This document shows positions 1 to 8,632 of a stretch of 64,000 nt of DNA, piece by piece. The notes beneath the pieces were generated by a model. That model searched no databases, was not told the DNA's origin, and worked only from the letters and a program-made list of their open reading frames with translations. The translations under genes and the position numbers were made by a program. Origin of the DNA: Pseudomonas sp. Os17 (lineage in GTDB: Bacteria; Pseudomonadota; Gammaproteobacteria; Pseudomonadales; Pseudomonadaceae); contig NZ_AP014627.1 of the NCBI RefSeq assembly GCF_001547895.1, forward strand, positions 1,863,501 through 1,927,500. Direction: 5' to 3'. Position 1 is the stretch's first letter; the number at the start of each line of letters is the position of its first letter.

Positions 1-1
1 G

Positions 2-223
2 GGCTATGAGTGGGGGTTGGCGGTGCATCAGGTCAGCCGTTCGTTGCGCCTGGACCCCAACGAAATCAAGTGGCGCAGTCATCGTGGCCAACGCCCGTGG
101 CTCGCCGGCACCGTGATCGAACACATGTGCGCCTTGCTCGACGTGGCCGAACTGGCGGAGTTGATCGCCACCGGTGGTGCCAAGCAGCTGGCTATCAGTC
201 AAGCGGCCCACAAGCCGAAGTGA
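2..223 (+). CDS. CheW-domain protein, C-terminal fragment (5' end outside window)
   Basis: This is the 3' end of a gene that enters from the left edge. The frame is open from base 2 and encodes about 73 residues. They read GYEWGLAVHQVSRSL and later RGQRPWLAGTVIEHMCALLD, which is typical of the end of a CheW domain, a scaffold coupling chemoreceptors to the CheA kinase. It sits 79 bp upstream of a complete cheW in the same direction. In P. aeruginosa the gene before cheW in the che/mot cluster is also a CheW-domain protein (PA1463), so this is probably its counterpart. The start and any N-terminal domain are not visible. Confidence 0.8.
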   Translation, partial: GYEWGLAVHQVSRSLRLDPNEIKWRSHRGQRPWLAGTVIEHMCALLDVAELAELIATGGAKQLAISQAAHKPK

Positions 224-302
224 AGCAAACACAGGCGGCGTCCGTTGGGCGCAGCCACACAGAACACACGCCGTTTTCAACGGTTTTTTGAGGGGTCAGG
301 GT

Positions 303-785
303 ATGAATAAGTCGTCGTCTGCACAGGGTTCCGAAGATCCGATCCTGCAATGGGTCACCTTCAAGCTGGATAACGAGTCCTACGGCATCAACGTGATGCG
401 CGTCCAGGAAGTGCTGCGCTACACCGAGATCGCTCCGGTGCCGGGTGCTCCGAGCTACGTGCTGGGGATCATCAACCTGCGCGGCAATGTGGTCACCGTG
501 ATCGATACCCGCCAGCGTTTCGGCCTGGTGCCCACCGAAGTCAATGACAACACCCGGATCGTCATCATCGAAGCCGACAAGCAAGTGGTCGGGATCATGG
601 TCGACAGCGTGGCGGAAGTGGTTTACCTGCGTCAGTCGGAAGTCGAAACCGCACCGAATGTGGGTAACGAAGAGTCGGCCAAGTTCATTCAAGGCGTCTG
701 CAACAAGAACGGCGAACTGCTGATTCTGGTCGAGCTGGACAAGATGATGAGCGAAGAGGAATGGTCGGAACTGGAGAGTATCTGA
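303..785 (+). CDS. cheW: chemotaxis coupling protein CheW
   Basis: A 160-residue cytoplasmic adaptor linking methyl-accepting receptors to CheA. The single CheW domain spans almost the whole protein: WVTFKLDNESYGINVMRVQEV near the start, then GIINLRGNVVTVIDTRQRFGL, VIIEADKQVVGIMVDSVAEV and a C-terminal LILVELDKMM. The ATG at 303 follows a purine-rich AGGGGTCAGGG. The longer open frame upstream is dismissed because CheW homology begins just after this ATG. The next gene starts at the base after its stop codon, so the two are probably translationally coupled. Confidence 0.95.
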   Translation: MNKSSSAQGSEDPILQWVTFKLDNESYGINVMRVQEVLRYTEIAPVPGAPSYVLGIINLRGNVVTVIDTRQRFGLVPTEVNDNTRIVIIEADKQVVGIMVDSVAEVVYLRQSEVETAPNVGNEESAKFIQGVCNKNGELLILVELDKMMSEEEWSELESI

Positions 786-1178
786 TTGATCCTCGAGGTA
801 GCGGTGATTGTCCTGGCGATCCTCTGGGTCGCCACTGTGGCGCTGTTTCTGTCGTACACCCGCAATCAGCGGCAGATCGCCGCCCAGCAAGCCGAAGGCG
901 ATGCTGTGCGCGATCAGCGGATCAAGGAGCTGGCCAAGCGTGTCGACCATTACCAGAACGGTACGGTGCGCATGGGCGAGGATCTGCATGAACTGCGGGC
1001 GGTGGTGGCGCCGTTGCCGGACAAACTGGCCCAGCTGGAGCAGCGCGACCCCTCCAGCCTGTCCTTCGCCCAGGCCGCGCGCCTGGTGGGCATGGGTGCC
1101 AGCGTCGACGAACTGACCCAGTCCTGCGGCCTGACCCAGGCCGAGGCGGAACTGGTCAGCAAGCTGCACAAAGGTTGA
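786..1178 (+). CDS. DUF2802 family protein, membrane-anchored, end of chemotaxis operon
   Basis: A 130-residue protein with one N-terminal membrane segment (about residues 2-24). A charged, probably coiled region follows (about 30-85). The C-terminal part reads AQAARLVGMGASVDELTQSC and then LTQAEAELVSKLH, a short helix-turn-helix-like module typical of DUF2802. The proposed start is the TTG at 786, directly after the cheW stop; no ATG fits. A DUF2802 gene commonly follows cheW in Pseudomonas flagellar clusters. Its role is unknown; a membrane-proximal role in chemotaxis or motility is inferred from position only. Confidence 0.8.
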   Translation: MILEVAVIVLAILWVATVALFLSYTRNQRQIAAQQAEGDAVRDQRIKELAKRVDHYQNGTVRMGEDLHELRAVVAPLPDKLAQLEQRDPSSLSFAQAARLVGMGASVDELTQSCGLTQAEAELVSKLHKG

Positions 1179-1185
1179 GCTTCAG

Positions 1186-1254
1186 CGGCAAGCTGCAAGC
1201 CGTCAGCTGCAAGTTTCCAGCTTGAAGCTTGCGGCTTACAGCTTGTAGCTGCCC
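1186..1254. repeat. CAAGCTGCAAGC-type imperfect inverted repeat, copy 1
   Basis: The gap between the convergent DUF2802 and FlhB-like genes is filled with alternating GCAAGCTGCAAGC and GCTTGAAGCTTGCGGCTT units that fold back on each other. The same units recur at 45380-45459 between sucB and lpd, so this is a dispersed family. The right part runs into the FlhB-like gene, whose last codons and stop lie inside the repeat. A hairpin here could serve both convergent units as a terminator-like barrier, but I see no clear T-run. Confidence 0.7.
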
Positions 1255-1565
1255 TCCGTGATGTCCTTCTCCTGTTCGACCTGTTGCGGATCATGTCCGG
1301 CCGGAAACTTGCCCTTGAGGTTCCAGGCGAAGGCGATGATTTCGGCAATGGTCCGGTACAGCTCCGGCGGAATGCTCTCGCCCAGTTCCAGGCGGGCCAG
1401 CAGCTTCACCAGTTCGGCGTTCTCATAGATCGGTACTTCATAGTCCCGAGCGATCTTCAGGATGGCTTGCGCCAGTTCATCGTCGCCCTTGGCGGTGAGG
1501 GTCGGCGCTTGCTGGCCGTCGTACTTGAGGGCAATGGCCTGGCGCGGTGGTGGAGAGTCTTTCAT
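1236..1565 (-). CDS. FlhB C-terminal-domain-like small protein (EscU/YscU/HrcU family)
   Basis: A 109-residue protein that matches only the C-terminal cytoplasmic part of the flagellar export switch FlhB. It has AIALKYDGQQAPTLTAKG, then IAREY-like KIARDYEVPIYENAELVKLL and IPPELYRTIAEIIAFAW. It has no membrane domain, and the NPTH autocleavage motif of full FlhB is absent. Known relatives (for example FlhX in Helicobacter) resemble the FlhB fragment left after cleavage. The ATG at 1565 overlaps the stop of the FliK-like gene (ATGA), so the two are coupled and both probably act in flagellar export or hook-length switching. The C-terminal codons lie within a dispersed repeat. Confidence 0.85.
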   Translation of the reverse strand: MKDSPPPRQAIALKYDGQQAPTLTAKGDDELAQAILKIARDYEVPIYENAELVKLLARLELGESIPPELYRTIAEIIAFAWNLKGKFPAGHDPQQVEQEKDITEGSYKL

Positions 1566-3151
1566 GCGGTTTCGTCGACCCAGCGTTGTTCCAATCGGGT
1601 TTGCGGACCCCGGGGCGGGATGCCCAGATGGCAGTCCAGATCGCCGACATCCAGTCCCGAGGCCAGCAGGCGTTCGCGCAGGTGGCCCAGGTGGCTCTCG
1701 ATCAGGCTTGCCGTGTAGGGCCGCTCGGCCCACAGCTGGCTGGACAGGCGCCCTTGAATCAGTTGCGCCTGGACCTGCAGCGGGCCTAGCGGGTCGAGAT
1801 CGAACGCCAGGTCGACCCGCCACAGCGCCTGCTTGGACGGACGCTCTTCACGCTTGTGCGAGGGTTCAGGTTCGGGATCCGGCGCTTCTTCCCGTTGCAG
1901 CTTGACCTGCAAGGGCACGATGTCCTGCAGGTTGCGCATGGGGATCTCCAACTGCCAGGTGGTCAGTTTTCGACCATCATCGGTCAGGCCGCTCTGTTCC
2001 AGGCTCGCCAGCTGGTGGCTTTGCAGGCGTGATACCGCCGCCGCCGCCAGGCGCAGCAAATGTTGCAGATCGCCTTCGCCTTCCAGGCTTTGCAGCAGTC
2101 GTTCCGGCAGTGGGAAGCCGCCGGGTGGTGTCTTGGCGCTGACCTGGCCGAGGGTGCCCAGGGCGCTGCGCACGAAGCTCGGCAGCGATTGCGCCAGGGT
2201 GTTGGCGGCGATGATCGCATTGAAGCTGCTGGAGGAGGGCAGTCCCGGGGTCAACTGGGCGATCAGGCGCAGCAGGTCGGCCTTCAGGTCGGGCGTCTGA
2301 GCGGGATTGGCTCCGGCCAGCAGCTTGGCTTCCAGAAACAGACCGCTGCCCAGCAGGGCCTGGGCCACTCCGCGCGAGGTGCTCAGTTGCTGCTGGTCCG
2401 GCAAGCCGGCCAGCAAGCGTTCCACGGCGGCCCGCAGGTCGGCCGATGAAGTGGACAGTCCGCTGTCGGCGGGCAGGCTCTGCAGGAGGTTGATCAGTCC
2501 GTTCAGGGAGCCCTGGCGGCTTTGCTGGCTGGCCAGTTGTGCGGCGATGGCCAGTTGTTCCTGGCGGTTGCCCAGGGGGACGAAGTTCAGGGTCTGCGCA
2601 TCCGAGACCAGAGCGCTGAGCAGGCTGCCGATACGCAGCGGCTGCGGGCTGTCGATGCTCAAGGTGGCGCCGCTTTGAGCGGTATTGAGCAGGCTGACCA
2701 GAGAGCGGTAGATCGCCGGCTGGTTGCTGCCCTGGGGCAGAAGCTGGCTCGTCAGGACCTTGCCCTGGAGCAGGGTGCCTGAAGGCAGTTGGCTGGTGTC
2801 CAGGCGGGTCAGGGCGGCGACGCTGGAGGCAATGGCCTGCTGCACGGTGATCGCCAGGTTGCCGGCCGAAGGCTGGATCACCGCCAGGCTGGTGCCCTGG
2901 GGCAAGGGCTGGCTGCTGGTGGCCTGCACGGTGGTTTGCCGGCCATTGTCCAGGGTCACCTTGAGCAGCAGCTGGAAGGTCTGGTCGGTCTGCTTGAGCG
3001 ACAGCACTTCGGCCTTGGCGCTCTGGCCGGCGGCAATCAAGCCTTCCAGGGGCGGCACCAGCTTGAGCAGTTCGCCGCTGATCGGCTGAGGGCGCGAGGG
3101 GCCGGGGGCGGGCGCCTGGGGCAGCGGCAGGATGTTTATTTCGCCAGTCAT
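1562..3151 (-). CDS. FliK-like flagellar hook-length control protein
   Basis: A 529-residue Pro/Gln/Leu-rich protein. The N-terminal two thirds are low complexity. The C-terminal part (about 360-500) looks like the Flg_hook domain of FliK: LTTWQLEIPMRNLQDIVPLQ, then WRVDLAFDLDPLGPLQVQAQ and LSSQLWAERPYTASLIESHL. FliK-type proteins measure the hook and trigger the export switch through the FlhB C-terminal domain. It is followed, with a 4-bp overlap, by a gene for exactly such a domain, which supports the assignment. The start MTGEINILPLPQ at 3151 is preferred over a longer frame whose extra 44 residues look like untranslated sequence. A second fliK is expected elsewhere in a Pseudomonas, so no symbol is given. 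Confidence 0.8.
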   Translation of the reverse strand: MTGEINILPLPQAPAPGPSRPQPISGELLKLVPPLEGLIAAGQSAKAEVLSLKQTDQTFQLLLKVTLDNGRQTTVQATSSQPLPQGTSLAVIQPSAGNLAITVQQAIASSVAALTRLDTSQLPSGTLLQGKVLTSQLLPQGSNQPAIYRSLVSLLNTAQSGATLSIDSPQPLRIGSLLSALVSDAQTLNFVPLGNRQEQLAIAAQLASQQSRQGSLNGLINLLQSLPADSGLSTSSADLRAAVERLLAGLPDQQQLSTSRGVAQALLGSGLFLEAKLLAGANPAQTPDLKADLLRLIAQLTPGLPSSSSFNAIIAANTLAQSLPSFVRSALGTLGQVSAKTPPGGFPLPERLLQSLEGEGDLQHLLRLAAAAVSRLQSHQLASLEQSGLTDDGRKLTTWQLEIPMRNLQDIVPLQVKLQREEAPDPEPEPSHKREERPSKQALWRVDLAFDLDPLGPLQVQAQLIQGRLSSQLWAERPYTASLIESHLGHLRERLLASGLDVGDLDCHLGIPPRGPQTRLEQRWVDETA

Positions 3152-3180
3152 TCGGACACAACCTGTGGAAATTAGCCCTC

Positions 3181-3207
3181 TTGAGAGTAGGGCTTCGCAT
3201 GTATAAT
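3181..3207 (+). promoter_or_regulatory. candidate sigma70 promoter for the ccm operon
   Basis: TTGAGA at 3181-3186 and a perfect TATAAT at 3202-3207 face ccmA, 15 bp apart, which is shorter than the usual 17. A 7-bp-arm palindrome (AAACATT, GCA, AATGTTT) follows at 3234-3250 and could be an operator. The region is the only sizeable gap upstream of the nine-gene ccm operon. Confidence 0.45.
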
Positions 3208-3329
3208 GCCGCCCGTCTTTGGGGGAGTGGGGAAAACATTGCAAATGTTTGACGCAGCTCTCTAGAACAGGCCGCCAATGCATTTATTCTGCATCCCTTT
3301 AACGGCCGCGCCACTGCCGACTTGAACCC

Positions 3330-3983
3330 GTGAAGGCCCACCATCCCTTGACCAGCCCTCTTCTCGAAGCCGTAGCACTCTCTTGTGAGCGCGACTGGCG
3401 GATGCTGTTTGAACACCTGGAGTTGCGTCTGACCGGCGGAGACATGGTGCAGATCAGCGGTCCCAACGGCAGTGGCAAGACCAGCCTGCTGCGCTTGCTC
3501 GCCGGCCTGATGCAACCCACTGCTGGCCAGGTACTACTCAATGGCCAGCCCTTGCATGGCCAGCGTGCCGAACTGGCGCGCAACCTGTTGTGGATTGGCC
3601 ACGCCGCCGGAATCAAGGATGTCCTGACTCCCGAGGAAAACCTCAACTGGCTCTGTGCCCTGCACCAGCCGGCCACGCGCGAGACTATCTGGCAGGCCCT
3701 GGCGGCCGTCGGCCTGCGCGGTTTCGAGGACGTCGCCTGTCACACCCTGTCCGCCGGCCAGCAGCGCCGTGTGGCCCTGGCCCGGCTGTATCTGGACGGC
3801 CCGCCGCTGTGGATCCTCGACGAACCCTTCACCGCCCTGGACAAACAGGGGGTGGCCCAGCTCGAGGAGCACCTGGCCAATCATTGCGAACGCGGCGGCA
3901 TGGTGGTCCTGACCACTCACCACAGTCTGACCCGCATGCCGTCGGGCTACCGCGATCTGGACCTGGGACGGTGGGCGGCATGA
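3330..3983 (+). CDS. ccmA: cytochrome c maturation ABC transporter ATP-binding protein CcmA
   Basis: ATPase of the CcmABCD complex that releases heme-loaded CcmE from CcmC at the inner membrane. It has Walker [10 protein letters not shown] (about residue 44), signature LSAGQQRR, Walker B LWILDEPF and a switch His in LTTHHS. The proposed start is GTG at 3330 (217 residues). A TTG at 3348 would give a 211-residue protein starting with the segment [15 protein letters not shown]; the choice is not settled. The stop overlaps the ccmB start as ATGA. Confidence 0.95.
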   Translation: MKAHHPLTSPLLEAVALSCERDWRMLFEHLELRLTGGDMVQISGPNGSGKTSLLRLLAGLMQPTAGQVLLNGQPLHGQRAELARNLLWIGHAAGIKDVLTPEENLNWLCALHQPATRETIWQALAAVGLRGFEDVACHTLSAGQQRRVALARLYLDGPPLWILDEPFTALDKQGVAQLEEHLANHCERGGMVVLTTHHSLTRMPSGYRDLDLGRWAA

Positions 3984-4648
3984 GCGTCTTTGCCCAATTG
4001 CTGGCCCGTGAGGCGCGCTTGCTGTTCCGACGCCCGGCGGAGCTGGCCAACCCCCTGGTGTTCTTCGCCATCGTCGTTGCACTGTTCCCATTGGCCGTGG
4101 GACCTGAGACAAATCTGTTGCAAACCTTGTCACCGGGGCTGGTCTGGGTAGCGGCCTTATTGTCCGTCCTGCTCTCGCTGGACGGGCTTTTTCGCAGTGA
4201 TTTCGAGGACGGATCCCTTGAACAGTGGGTCCTTTCGTCGCACCCCCTGCCTCTTCTGGTTTTGGCCAAGGTACTGGCACACTGGGCCTTTTCCGGCCTG
4301 GCACTGGTATTGCTTGCACCCTTGCTGGCCTTGATGCTCGGCTTGCCTACCGCCTGCCTGCCGGTGTTGCTGCTGTCACTGCTGCTGGGCACTCCGGTGC
4401 TGAGCCTGCTGGGCGCAGTGGGCGCAGCACTGACGGTGGGATTGAAGCGCGGTGGCTTGCTGCTGGCGTTGCTGATCCTGCCTTTGTACATCCCGGTACT
4501 GATTCTCGGCAGTGGCGCCCTGCAGGCGGCACTGCAGGGCATGCCGGCGACAGGTTATCTGCTGTGGCTTGGGAGCCTGACCGCCCTGGCAGTGACCCTT
4601 ACACCCTTTGCAATAGCTGCTGGCCTGAAGATCAGCGTCGGCGAATAA
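3980..4648 (+). CDS. ccmB: heme exporter protein CcmB
   Basis: A 222-residue integral membrane protein with about six hydrophobic segments, the permease-like partner of CcmA in the CcmABCD complex. It starts [20 protein letters not shown] and contains [20 protein letters not shown], both typical of CcmB. Length matches the family (about 220). The ATG at 3980 overlaps the ccmA stop. A 78-bp gap follows before ccmC, the largest gap in the operon. Its substrate is probably not heme itself despite the traditional name. Confidence 0.95.
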   Translation: MSVFAQLLAREARLLFRRPAELANPLVFFAIVVALFPLAVGPETNLLQTLSPGLVWVAALLSVLLSLDGLFRSDFEDGSLEQWVLSSHPLPLLVLAKVLAHWAFSGLALVLLAPLLALMLGLPTACLPVLLLSLLLGTPVLSLLGAVGAALTVGLKRGGLLLALLILPLYIPVLILGSGALQAALQGMPATGYLLWLGSLTALAVTLTPFAIAAGLKISVGE

Positions 4649-4726
4649 TGAGGTCTGGTTGTTTTTTGACCAGTAAAGACCCTGGCTGTTCGTGAGAGCG
4701 AAGAGCAACCGTGATGGAAACAACGA

Positions 4727-5482
4727 ATGAACTGGACCTGGTTTCACAAGCTCGGCTCGCCTAAATGGTTCTATGGCATCAGCGGAAAAATGCTGCCCTG
4801 GCTCAGCGTCGCGGCGGTCTTGCTGATTGCTGTCGGCGTGGCCTGGGGCCTGGCCTTCGCGCCGCCGGACTACCAGCAGGGCAACAGCTTCCGCATCATC
4901 TATATTCATGTCCCGGCGGCCATGCTGGCGCAGTCCTGCTACGTGATGCTGGCGGTCTGCGGCGTGGTTGGCCTGGTGTGGAAGATGAAGCTGGCGGACG
5001 TGGCGCTGCAATGCGCGGCGCCGATCGGTGCCTGGATGACCGCCGTGGCACTGGTGACCGGGGCCATCTGGGGCAAGCCGACCTGGGGCTCATGGTGGGT
5101 CTGGGATGCACGACTTACGTCGATGCTCATTCTTCTGTTTCTGTACTTCGGTCTGATTGCCCTGGGCAACGCCATCAGCAATCGTGACAGCGCCGCCAAG
5201 GCCTGCGCGGTACTGGCCATTGTCGGTGTGGTGAACATCCCGATCATCAAGTACTCGGTGGAGTGGTGGAACACCCTGCACCAGGGCGCCACCTTCACCC
5301 TCACGGAGAAACCGGCGATGCCGGTGGAAATGTGGCTGCCGCTGCTGCTCACCGCCTTGGGCTTCTACTGCTTCTTCGGCGCCGTGCTGTTGCTGCGCAT
5401 GCGCCTGGAAGTGCTCAAGCGCGAAGCCCGGGCCAGTTGGGTCAAGGCCGAAGTCCAAGGTTGTCTGGAGACTGTTCGATGA
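4727..5482 (+). CDS. ccmC: heme-handling protein CcmC
   Basis: A 251-residue six-helix membrane protein that loads heme onto CcmE. The periplasmic WWD tryptophan-rich motif [12 protein letters not shown] lies at about residues 120-131. The two flanking heme-ligand histidines are visible as IYIHVPAAM (His61) and WNTLHQGAT (about His184). The extended N-terminal segment before the first helix is normal for the proteobacterial form. The stop overlaps the ccmD start. Confidence 0.97.
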   Translation: MNWTWFHKLGSPKWFYGISGKMLPWLSVAAVLLIAVGVAWGLAFAPPDYQQGNSFRIIYIHVPAAMLAQSCYVMLAVCGVVGLVWKMKLADVALQCAAPIGAWMTAVALVTGAIWGKPTWGSWWVWDARLTSMLILLFLYFGLIALGNAISNRDSAAKACAVLAIVGVVNIPIIKYSVEWWNTLHQGATFTLTEKPAMPVEMWLPLLLTALGFYCFFGAVLLLRMRLEVLKREARASWVKAEVQGCLETVR

Positions 5483-5655
5483 GCTTTGCATCCTTCAGCG
5501 ACTTTCTCGCCATGGGCCATCACGGCCTCTATGTCTGGTCGGCGTATGGCATCTGCCTGGCAGTCCTGATCATCAACGTGGCGGAGCCGATCCTGGCGCG
5601 CAAGCGTTATCTGCAACAAGAGGCGCGTCGTCTGCGCCGGGAGAACGGTAAGTGA
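5479..5655 (+). CDS. ccmD: heme exporter subunit CcmD
   Basis: A 58-residue single-span protein: [20 protein letters not shown], a hydrophobic helix (about 18-38), then a basic tail [16 protein letters not shown]. This is the standard CcmD layout; the protein stabilises the CcmABC-CcmE complex. It overlaps ccmC upstream and ccmE downstream by 4 bp each, so expression is tightly coupled. Confidence 0.93.
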   Translation: MSFASFSDFLAMGHHGLYVWSAYGICLAVLIINVAEPILARKRYLQQEARRLRRENGK

Positions 5656-6107
5656 ATCCGCTGCGTAAAAAGCGTCTTTTGATCATCCTGGCGATCCTGG
5701 TGGGCGTCGGCATCGCCGTTGGCCTGGCCCTCAGCGCGCTGAAGGAAAACATCAACCTGTTCTACACCCCGACCCAGATCGCCAACGGCGAAGCGCCGCT
5801 GGACACGCGGATTCGTGCCGGAGGCATGGTCCAGGCCGGTTCCCTGGAGCGCTCCGCCGACTCTCTGGACGTCAAGTTCGTGGTCACCGACTTCAACAAG
5901 TCGGTGACCATCACCTACCGCGGCATCCTCCCGGACCTGTTCCGCGAAGGGCAGGGCATCGTCGCTCTGGGCAAGCTCAACGCCGACGGCGTGGTGGTGG
6001 CCGATGAAGTGCTGGCCAAGCACGACGAGAAGTACATGCCGCCGGAAGTCACCAAGGCGTTGAAAGACAGCGGCCAGTCGGCACCGACACCAGCGAAAGA
6101 GGGTTAA
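5652..6107 (+). CDS. ccmE: periplasmic heme chaperone CcmE
   Basis: A 151-residue membrane-anchored heme chaperone that binds heme covalently and delivers it to CcmF. The N-terminal anchor spans about 8-30 and is followed by an OB-fold. The heme-binding motif is [13 protein letters not shown], with His124 as the attachment residue and Tyr128 as the expected axial ligand. The start is GTG at 5652, inside the end of ccmD. The C-terminal tail rich in Ser, Pro and Lys is usual. Confidence 0.97.
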   Translation: MNPLRKKRLLIILAILVGVGIAVGLALSALKENINLFYTPTQIANGEAPLDTRIRAGGMVQAGSLERSADSLDVKFVVTDFNKSVTITYRGILPDLFREGQGIVALGKLNADGVVVADEVLAKHDEKYMPPEVTKALKDSGQSAPTPAKEG

Positions 6108-6110
6108 GCC

Positions 6111-8099
6111 ATGAGTTCCGCACTGTTCATTCCTGAACTCGGCCAATTGGCGATGATCCTCGCCTTGTGCTTTGCCCTGGTCCAGGCCGTGCTGCCGCTG
6201 CTGGGGGCCTGGCGTGGCGACCGGCTGTGGATGAGCCTGGCCCAGCCGGCGGCCTGGGGGCAGTTCGCCTTCCTGGTATTCGCCTTCGGCTGCCTGACCC
6301 ATGCCTTCATGACCGACGACTTCTCGGTGGCCTATGTGGCCCACAACTCCAACAGCGCCTTGCCCTGGTACTACAAGTTCAGTGCCGTCTGGGGCGCCCA
6401 CGAAGGTTCGCTGCTGCTCTGGGCGCTGATCCTCGGTGGCTGGACCTTCGCCGTGTCGGTGTTCTCGCGCCAGTTGCCCCAGGTGATGCTGGCCCGGGTG
6501 CTGGCGGTGATGGGGCTGATCAGCACCGGCTTCCTGTCGTTCCTGATCGTCACTTCCAACCCGTTCGCGCGGATCCTGCCGCAGGTGCCGGCCGATGGCC
6601 GTGACCTCAATCCGCTGCTGCAGGACATCGGCCTGATCGTTCACCCGCCGATGCTCTACATGGGCTACGTCGGTTTCTCGGTGGCCTTCGCCTTTGCCAT
6701 CGCGGCCTTGCTGGGCGGTCGCCTGGACGCCGCCTGGGCCCGCTGGTCGCGGCCCTGGACCATCGTCGCCTGGGCCTTCCTCGGCATCGGTATCACCCTG
6801 GGCTCCTGGTGGGCCTACTACGAACTCGGCTGGGGCGGCTGGTGGTTCTGGGACCCGGTGGAAAACGCTTCGTTCATGCCCTGGCTGGTGGGCACGGCGC
6901 TGATCCACTCCCTGGCGGTCACGGAAAAGCGCGGCGTATTCAAGAGCTGGACCGTGCTGCTGGCGATTGCGGCCTTCTCCCTGAGCCTGCTGGGTACCTT
7001 CCTGGTGCGCTCCGGGGTCCTGACCTCGGTTCACGCCTTTGCCGCGGATCCCGAGCGTGGGGTGTTCATCCTGATCTTCCTGTTGTTCGTGGTGGGGGGC
7101 TCGCTGACCCTGTTCGCCCTGCGCGCGCCGGTGGTCAAGAGCCATGTGGGCTTCAACCTGTGGTCCCGGGAAACCCTGCTGCTGGGCAACAACCTGGTGC
7201 TGGTGGTGGCGGCCTCGATGATTCTGCTGGGCACTCTGTACCCACTGGTGCTGGACGCCCTGACCGGCGCCAAGCTGTCGGTGGGCCCACCGTACTTCAA
7301 TGCGCTGTTCATTCCGCTGATGGCCTTGCTGATGGTGGTGATGGCGGTGGGCGTACTGGTGCGCTGGAAAGACACCCCGGTGAAATGGCTGATGGGCATG
7401 CTCGGTCCGGTGTTGCTGGGCAGCGTGGCCCTGGCCGTGGTGGCGGGCATTGCCTACGGCGATTTCAACTGGGCGGTGCTGGCGACCTTCCTGCTGGCGG
7501 CCTGGGTGCTGCTGGCCGGGGTGCGCGACATCTTCGACAAGACCCGGCACAAGGGCCTGATCAAGGGCCTGCCAGGCCTGACCCGCAGTTACTGGGGCAT
7601 GCAACTGGCGCACCTGGGCATCGCCGTCTGTGCCCTGGGCGTGGTGCTGTCGAGCCAGAACAGCGCCGAGCGCGACTTGCGCCTGGAGCCGGGTGAGTCC
7701 ATGGAACTGGCCGGCTATCACTTCATCTTCGAGGGCGCCAAGCATTTCGAAGGGCCGAACTTCACTTCCGACAAGGGCACCGTGCGTGTGGTGCGCGATG
7801 GCAAGGAAGTGGCGGTGCTGCACCCGGAAAAACGCCTCTACACCGTGCAGAGCTCGATGATGACCGAGGCCGGGATCGATGCCGGTTTCACCCGTGACCT
7901 GTATGTGGCCCTGGGCGAACCCCTGGGTGAAGGCGCCTGGGCGGTGCGGGTGCACGTCAAGCCGTTCGTGCGCTGGATCTGGTTCGGCGGCCTGCTCACC
8001 GGTTTCGGTGGCTTGCTGGCGGCCATGGACCGGCGTTACCGGATCAAGGTTAAAAGCCGCGTGCGCGAAGCACTGGGCATGACAGGAGCTACGGCATGA
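6111..8099 (+). CDS. ccmF: cytochrome c heme lyase subunit CcmF
   Basis: A 662-residue polytopic membrane protein, the core of the heme lyase that attaches heme to apocytochrome c in the periplasm. The WWD motif is WGGWWFWDPVEN at about 241-252. Conserved histidines are seen as LIVHPPMLYMGYV (about His178) and in ALIHSLAVTEKRG. The C-terminal half has a periplasmic domain beginning near LRLEPGESMELAGYHF. Length is in the usual 640-670 range. The stop overlaps the ccmG start. Confidence 0.97.
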   Translation: MSSALFIPELGQLAMILALCFALVQAVLPLLGAWRGDRLWMSLAQPAAWGQFAFLVFAFGCLTHAFMTDDFSVAYVAHNSNSALPWYYKFSAVWGAHEGSLLLWALILGGWTFAVSVFSRQLPQVMLARVLAVMGLISTGFLSFLIVTSNPFARILPQVPADGRDLNPLLQDIGLIVHPPMLYMGYVGFSVAFAFAIAALLGGRLDAAWARWSRPWTIVAWAFLGIGITLGSWWAYYELGWGGWWFWDPVENASFMPWLVGTALIHSLAVTEKRGVFKSWTVLLAIAAFSLSLLGTFLVRSGVLTSVHAFAADPERGVFILIFLLFVVGGSLTLFALRAPVVKSHVGFNLWSRETLLLGNNLVLVVAASMILLGTLYPLVLDALTGAKLSVGPPYFNALFIPLMALLMVVMAVGVLVRWKDTPVKWLMGMLGPVLLGSVALAVVAGIAYGDFNWAVLATFLLAAWVLLAGVRDIFDKTRHKGLIKGLPGLTRSYWGMQLAHLGIAVCALGVVLSSQNSAERDLRLEPGESMELAGYHFIFEGAKHFEGPNFTSDKGTVRVVRDGKEVAVLHPEKRLYTVQSSMMTEAGIDAGFTRDLYVALGEPLGEGAWAVRVHVKPFVRWIWFGGLLTGFGGLLAAMDRRYRIKVKSRVREALGMTGATA

Positions 8100-8632
8100 G
8101 ACGCTGGATGATGATGTTGCCCCTGGCGGTGTTCCTGGTGGTGGCGGTGTTTCTCTATCGCGGGTTGTACCTGGACCCGGCCGAGCTGCCATCGGCAATG
8201 ATCGGCAAGCCGTTCCCGGAGTTCTCCCTGCCGTCGGTGCAGGGCGACAAGACCCTGACCCGTGCCGACCTGCTGGGCAAGCCGGCGCTGGTCAACGTCT
8301 GGGGCACCTGGTGCATTTCCTGCCGGGTCGAGCACCCGGTGCTGAACAAGCTGGCCGAGAAGGGCGTGGTGATCTACGGCATCAACTACAAGGACGTCAA
8401 CGCCGACGCCCTGAAGTGGCTGGCCGAGTTCCACAACCCCTACCTGCTGGACGTGCGCGACGAGGAGGGCTCCCTGGGACTCAACCTCGGCGTCTACGGC
8501 GCCCCGGAAACCTTCTTCATCGATGCCAAGGGCATCATCCGCGACAAGTTCGTCGGGGTGATCGACGAAGTGGTGTGGCGCGAACAGCTGGCCGCCAAGT
8601 ACCAGGCCCTGGTCGATGAGGCCAAGCCATGA
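8096..8632 (+). CDS. ccmG: thiol:disulfide interchange protein CcmG/DsbE
   Basis: A 178-residue thioredoxin-like protein tethered to the inner membrane by an N-terminal helix (about 4-22). The active-site pair is WGTWCISCRVEHP (Cys73 and Cys76). The cis-Pro region is seen in YGAPETFFID. It keeps apocytochrome heme-site thiols reduced, working with CcmH. The internal residues of the CxxC (Ile-Ser) differ from the more common Pro-Thr, which may tune the redox potential. Overlaps its neighbours by 4 bp on both sides. Confidence 0.95.
   Translation: MRRWMMMLPLAVFLVVAVFLYRGLYLDPAELPSAMIGKPFPEFSLPSVQGDKTLTRADLLGKPALVNVWGTWCISCRVEHPVLNKLAEKGVVIYGINYKDVNADALKWLAEFHNPYLLDVRDEEGSLGLNLGVYGAPETFFIDAKGIIRDKFVGVIDEVVWREQLAAKYQALVDEAKP

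Noticed and set aside
5607..8198. 863-residue open frame on the minus strand across ccmE-ccmG
   Set aside because: It is the reverse-strand shadow of GC-rich ccm genes. Its product is rich in His, Gln and Gly without any domain, and the plus-strand genes are certain.
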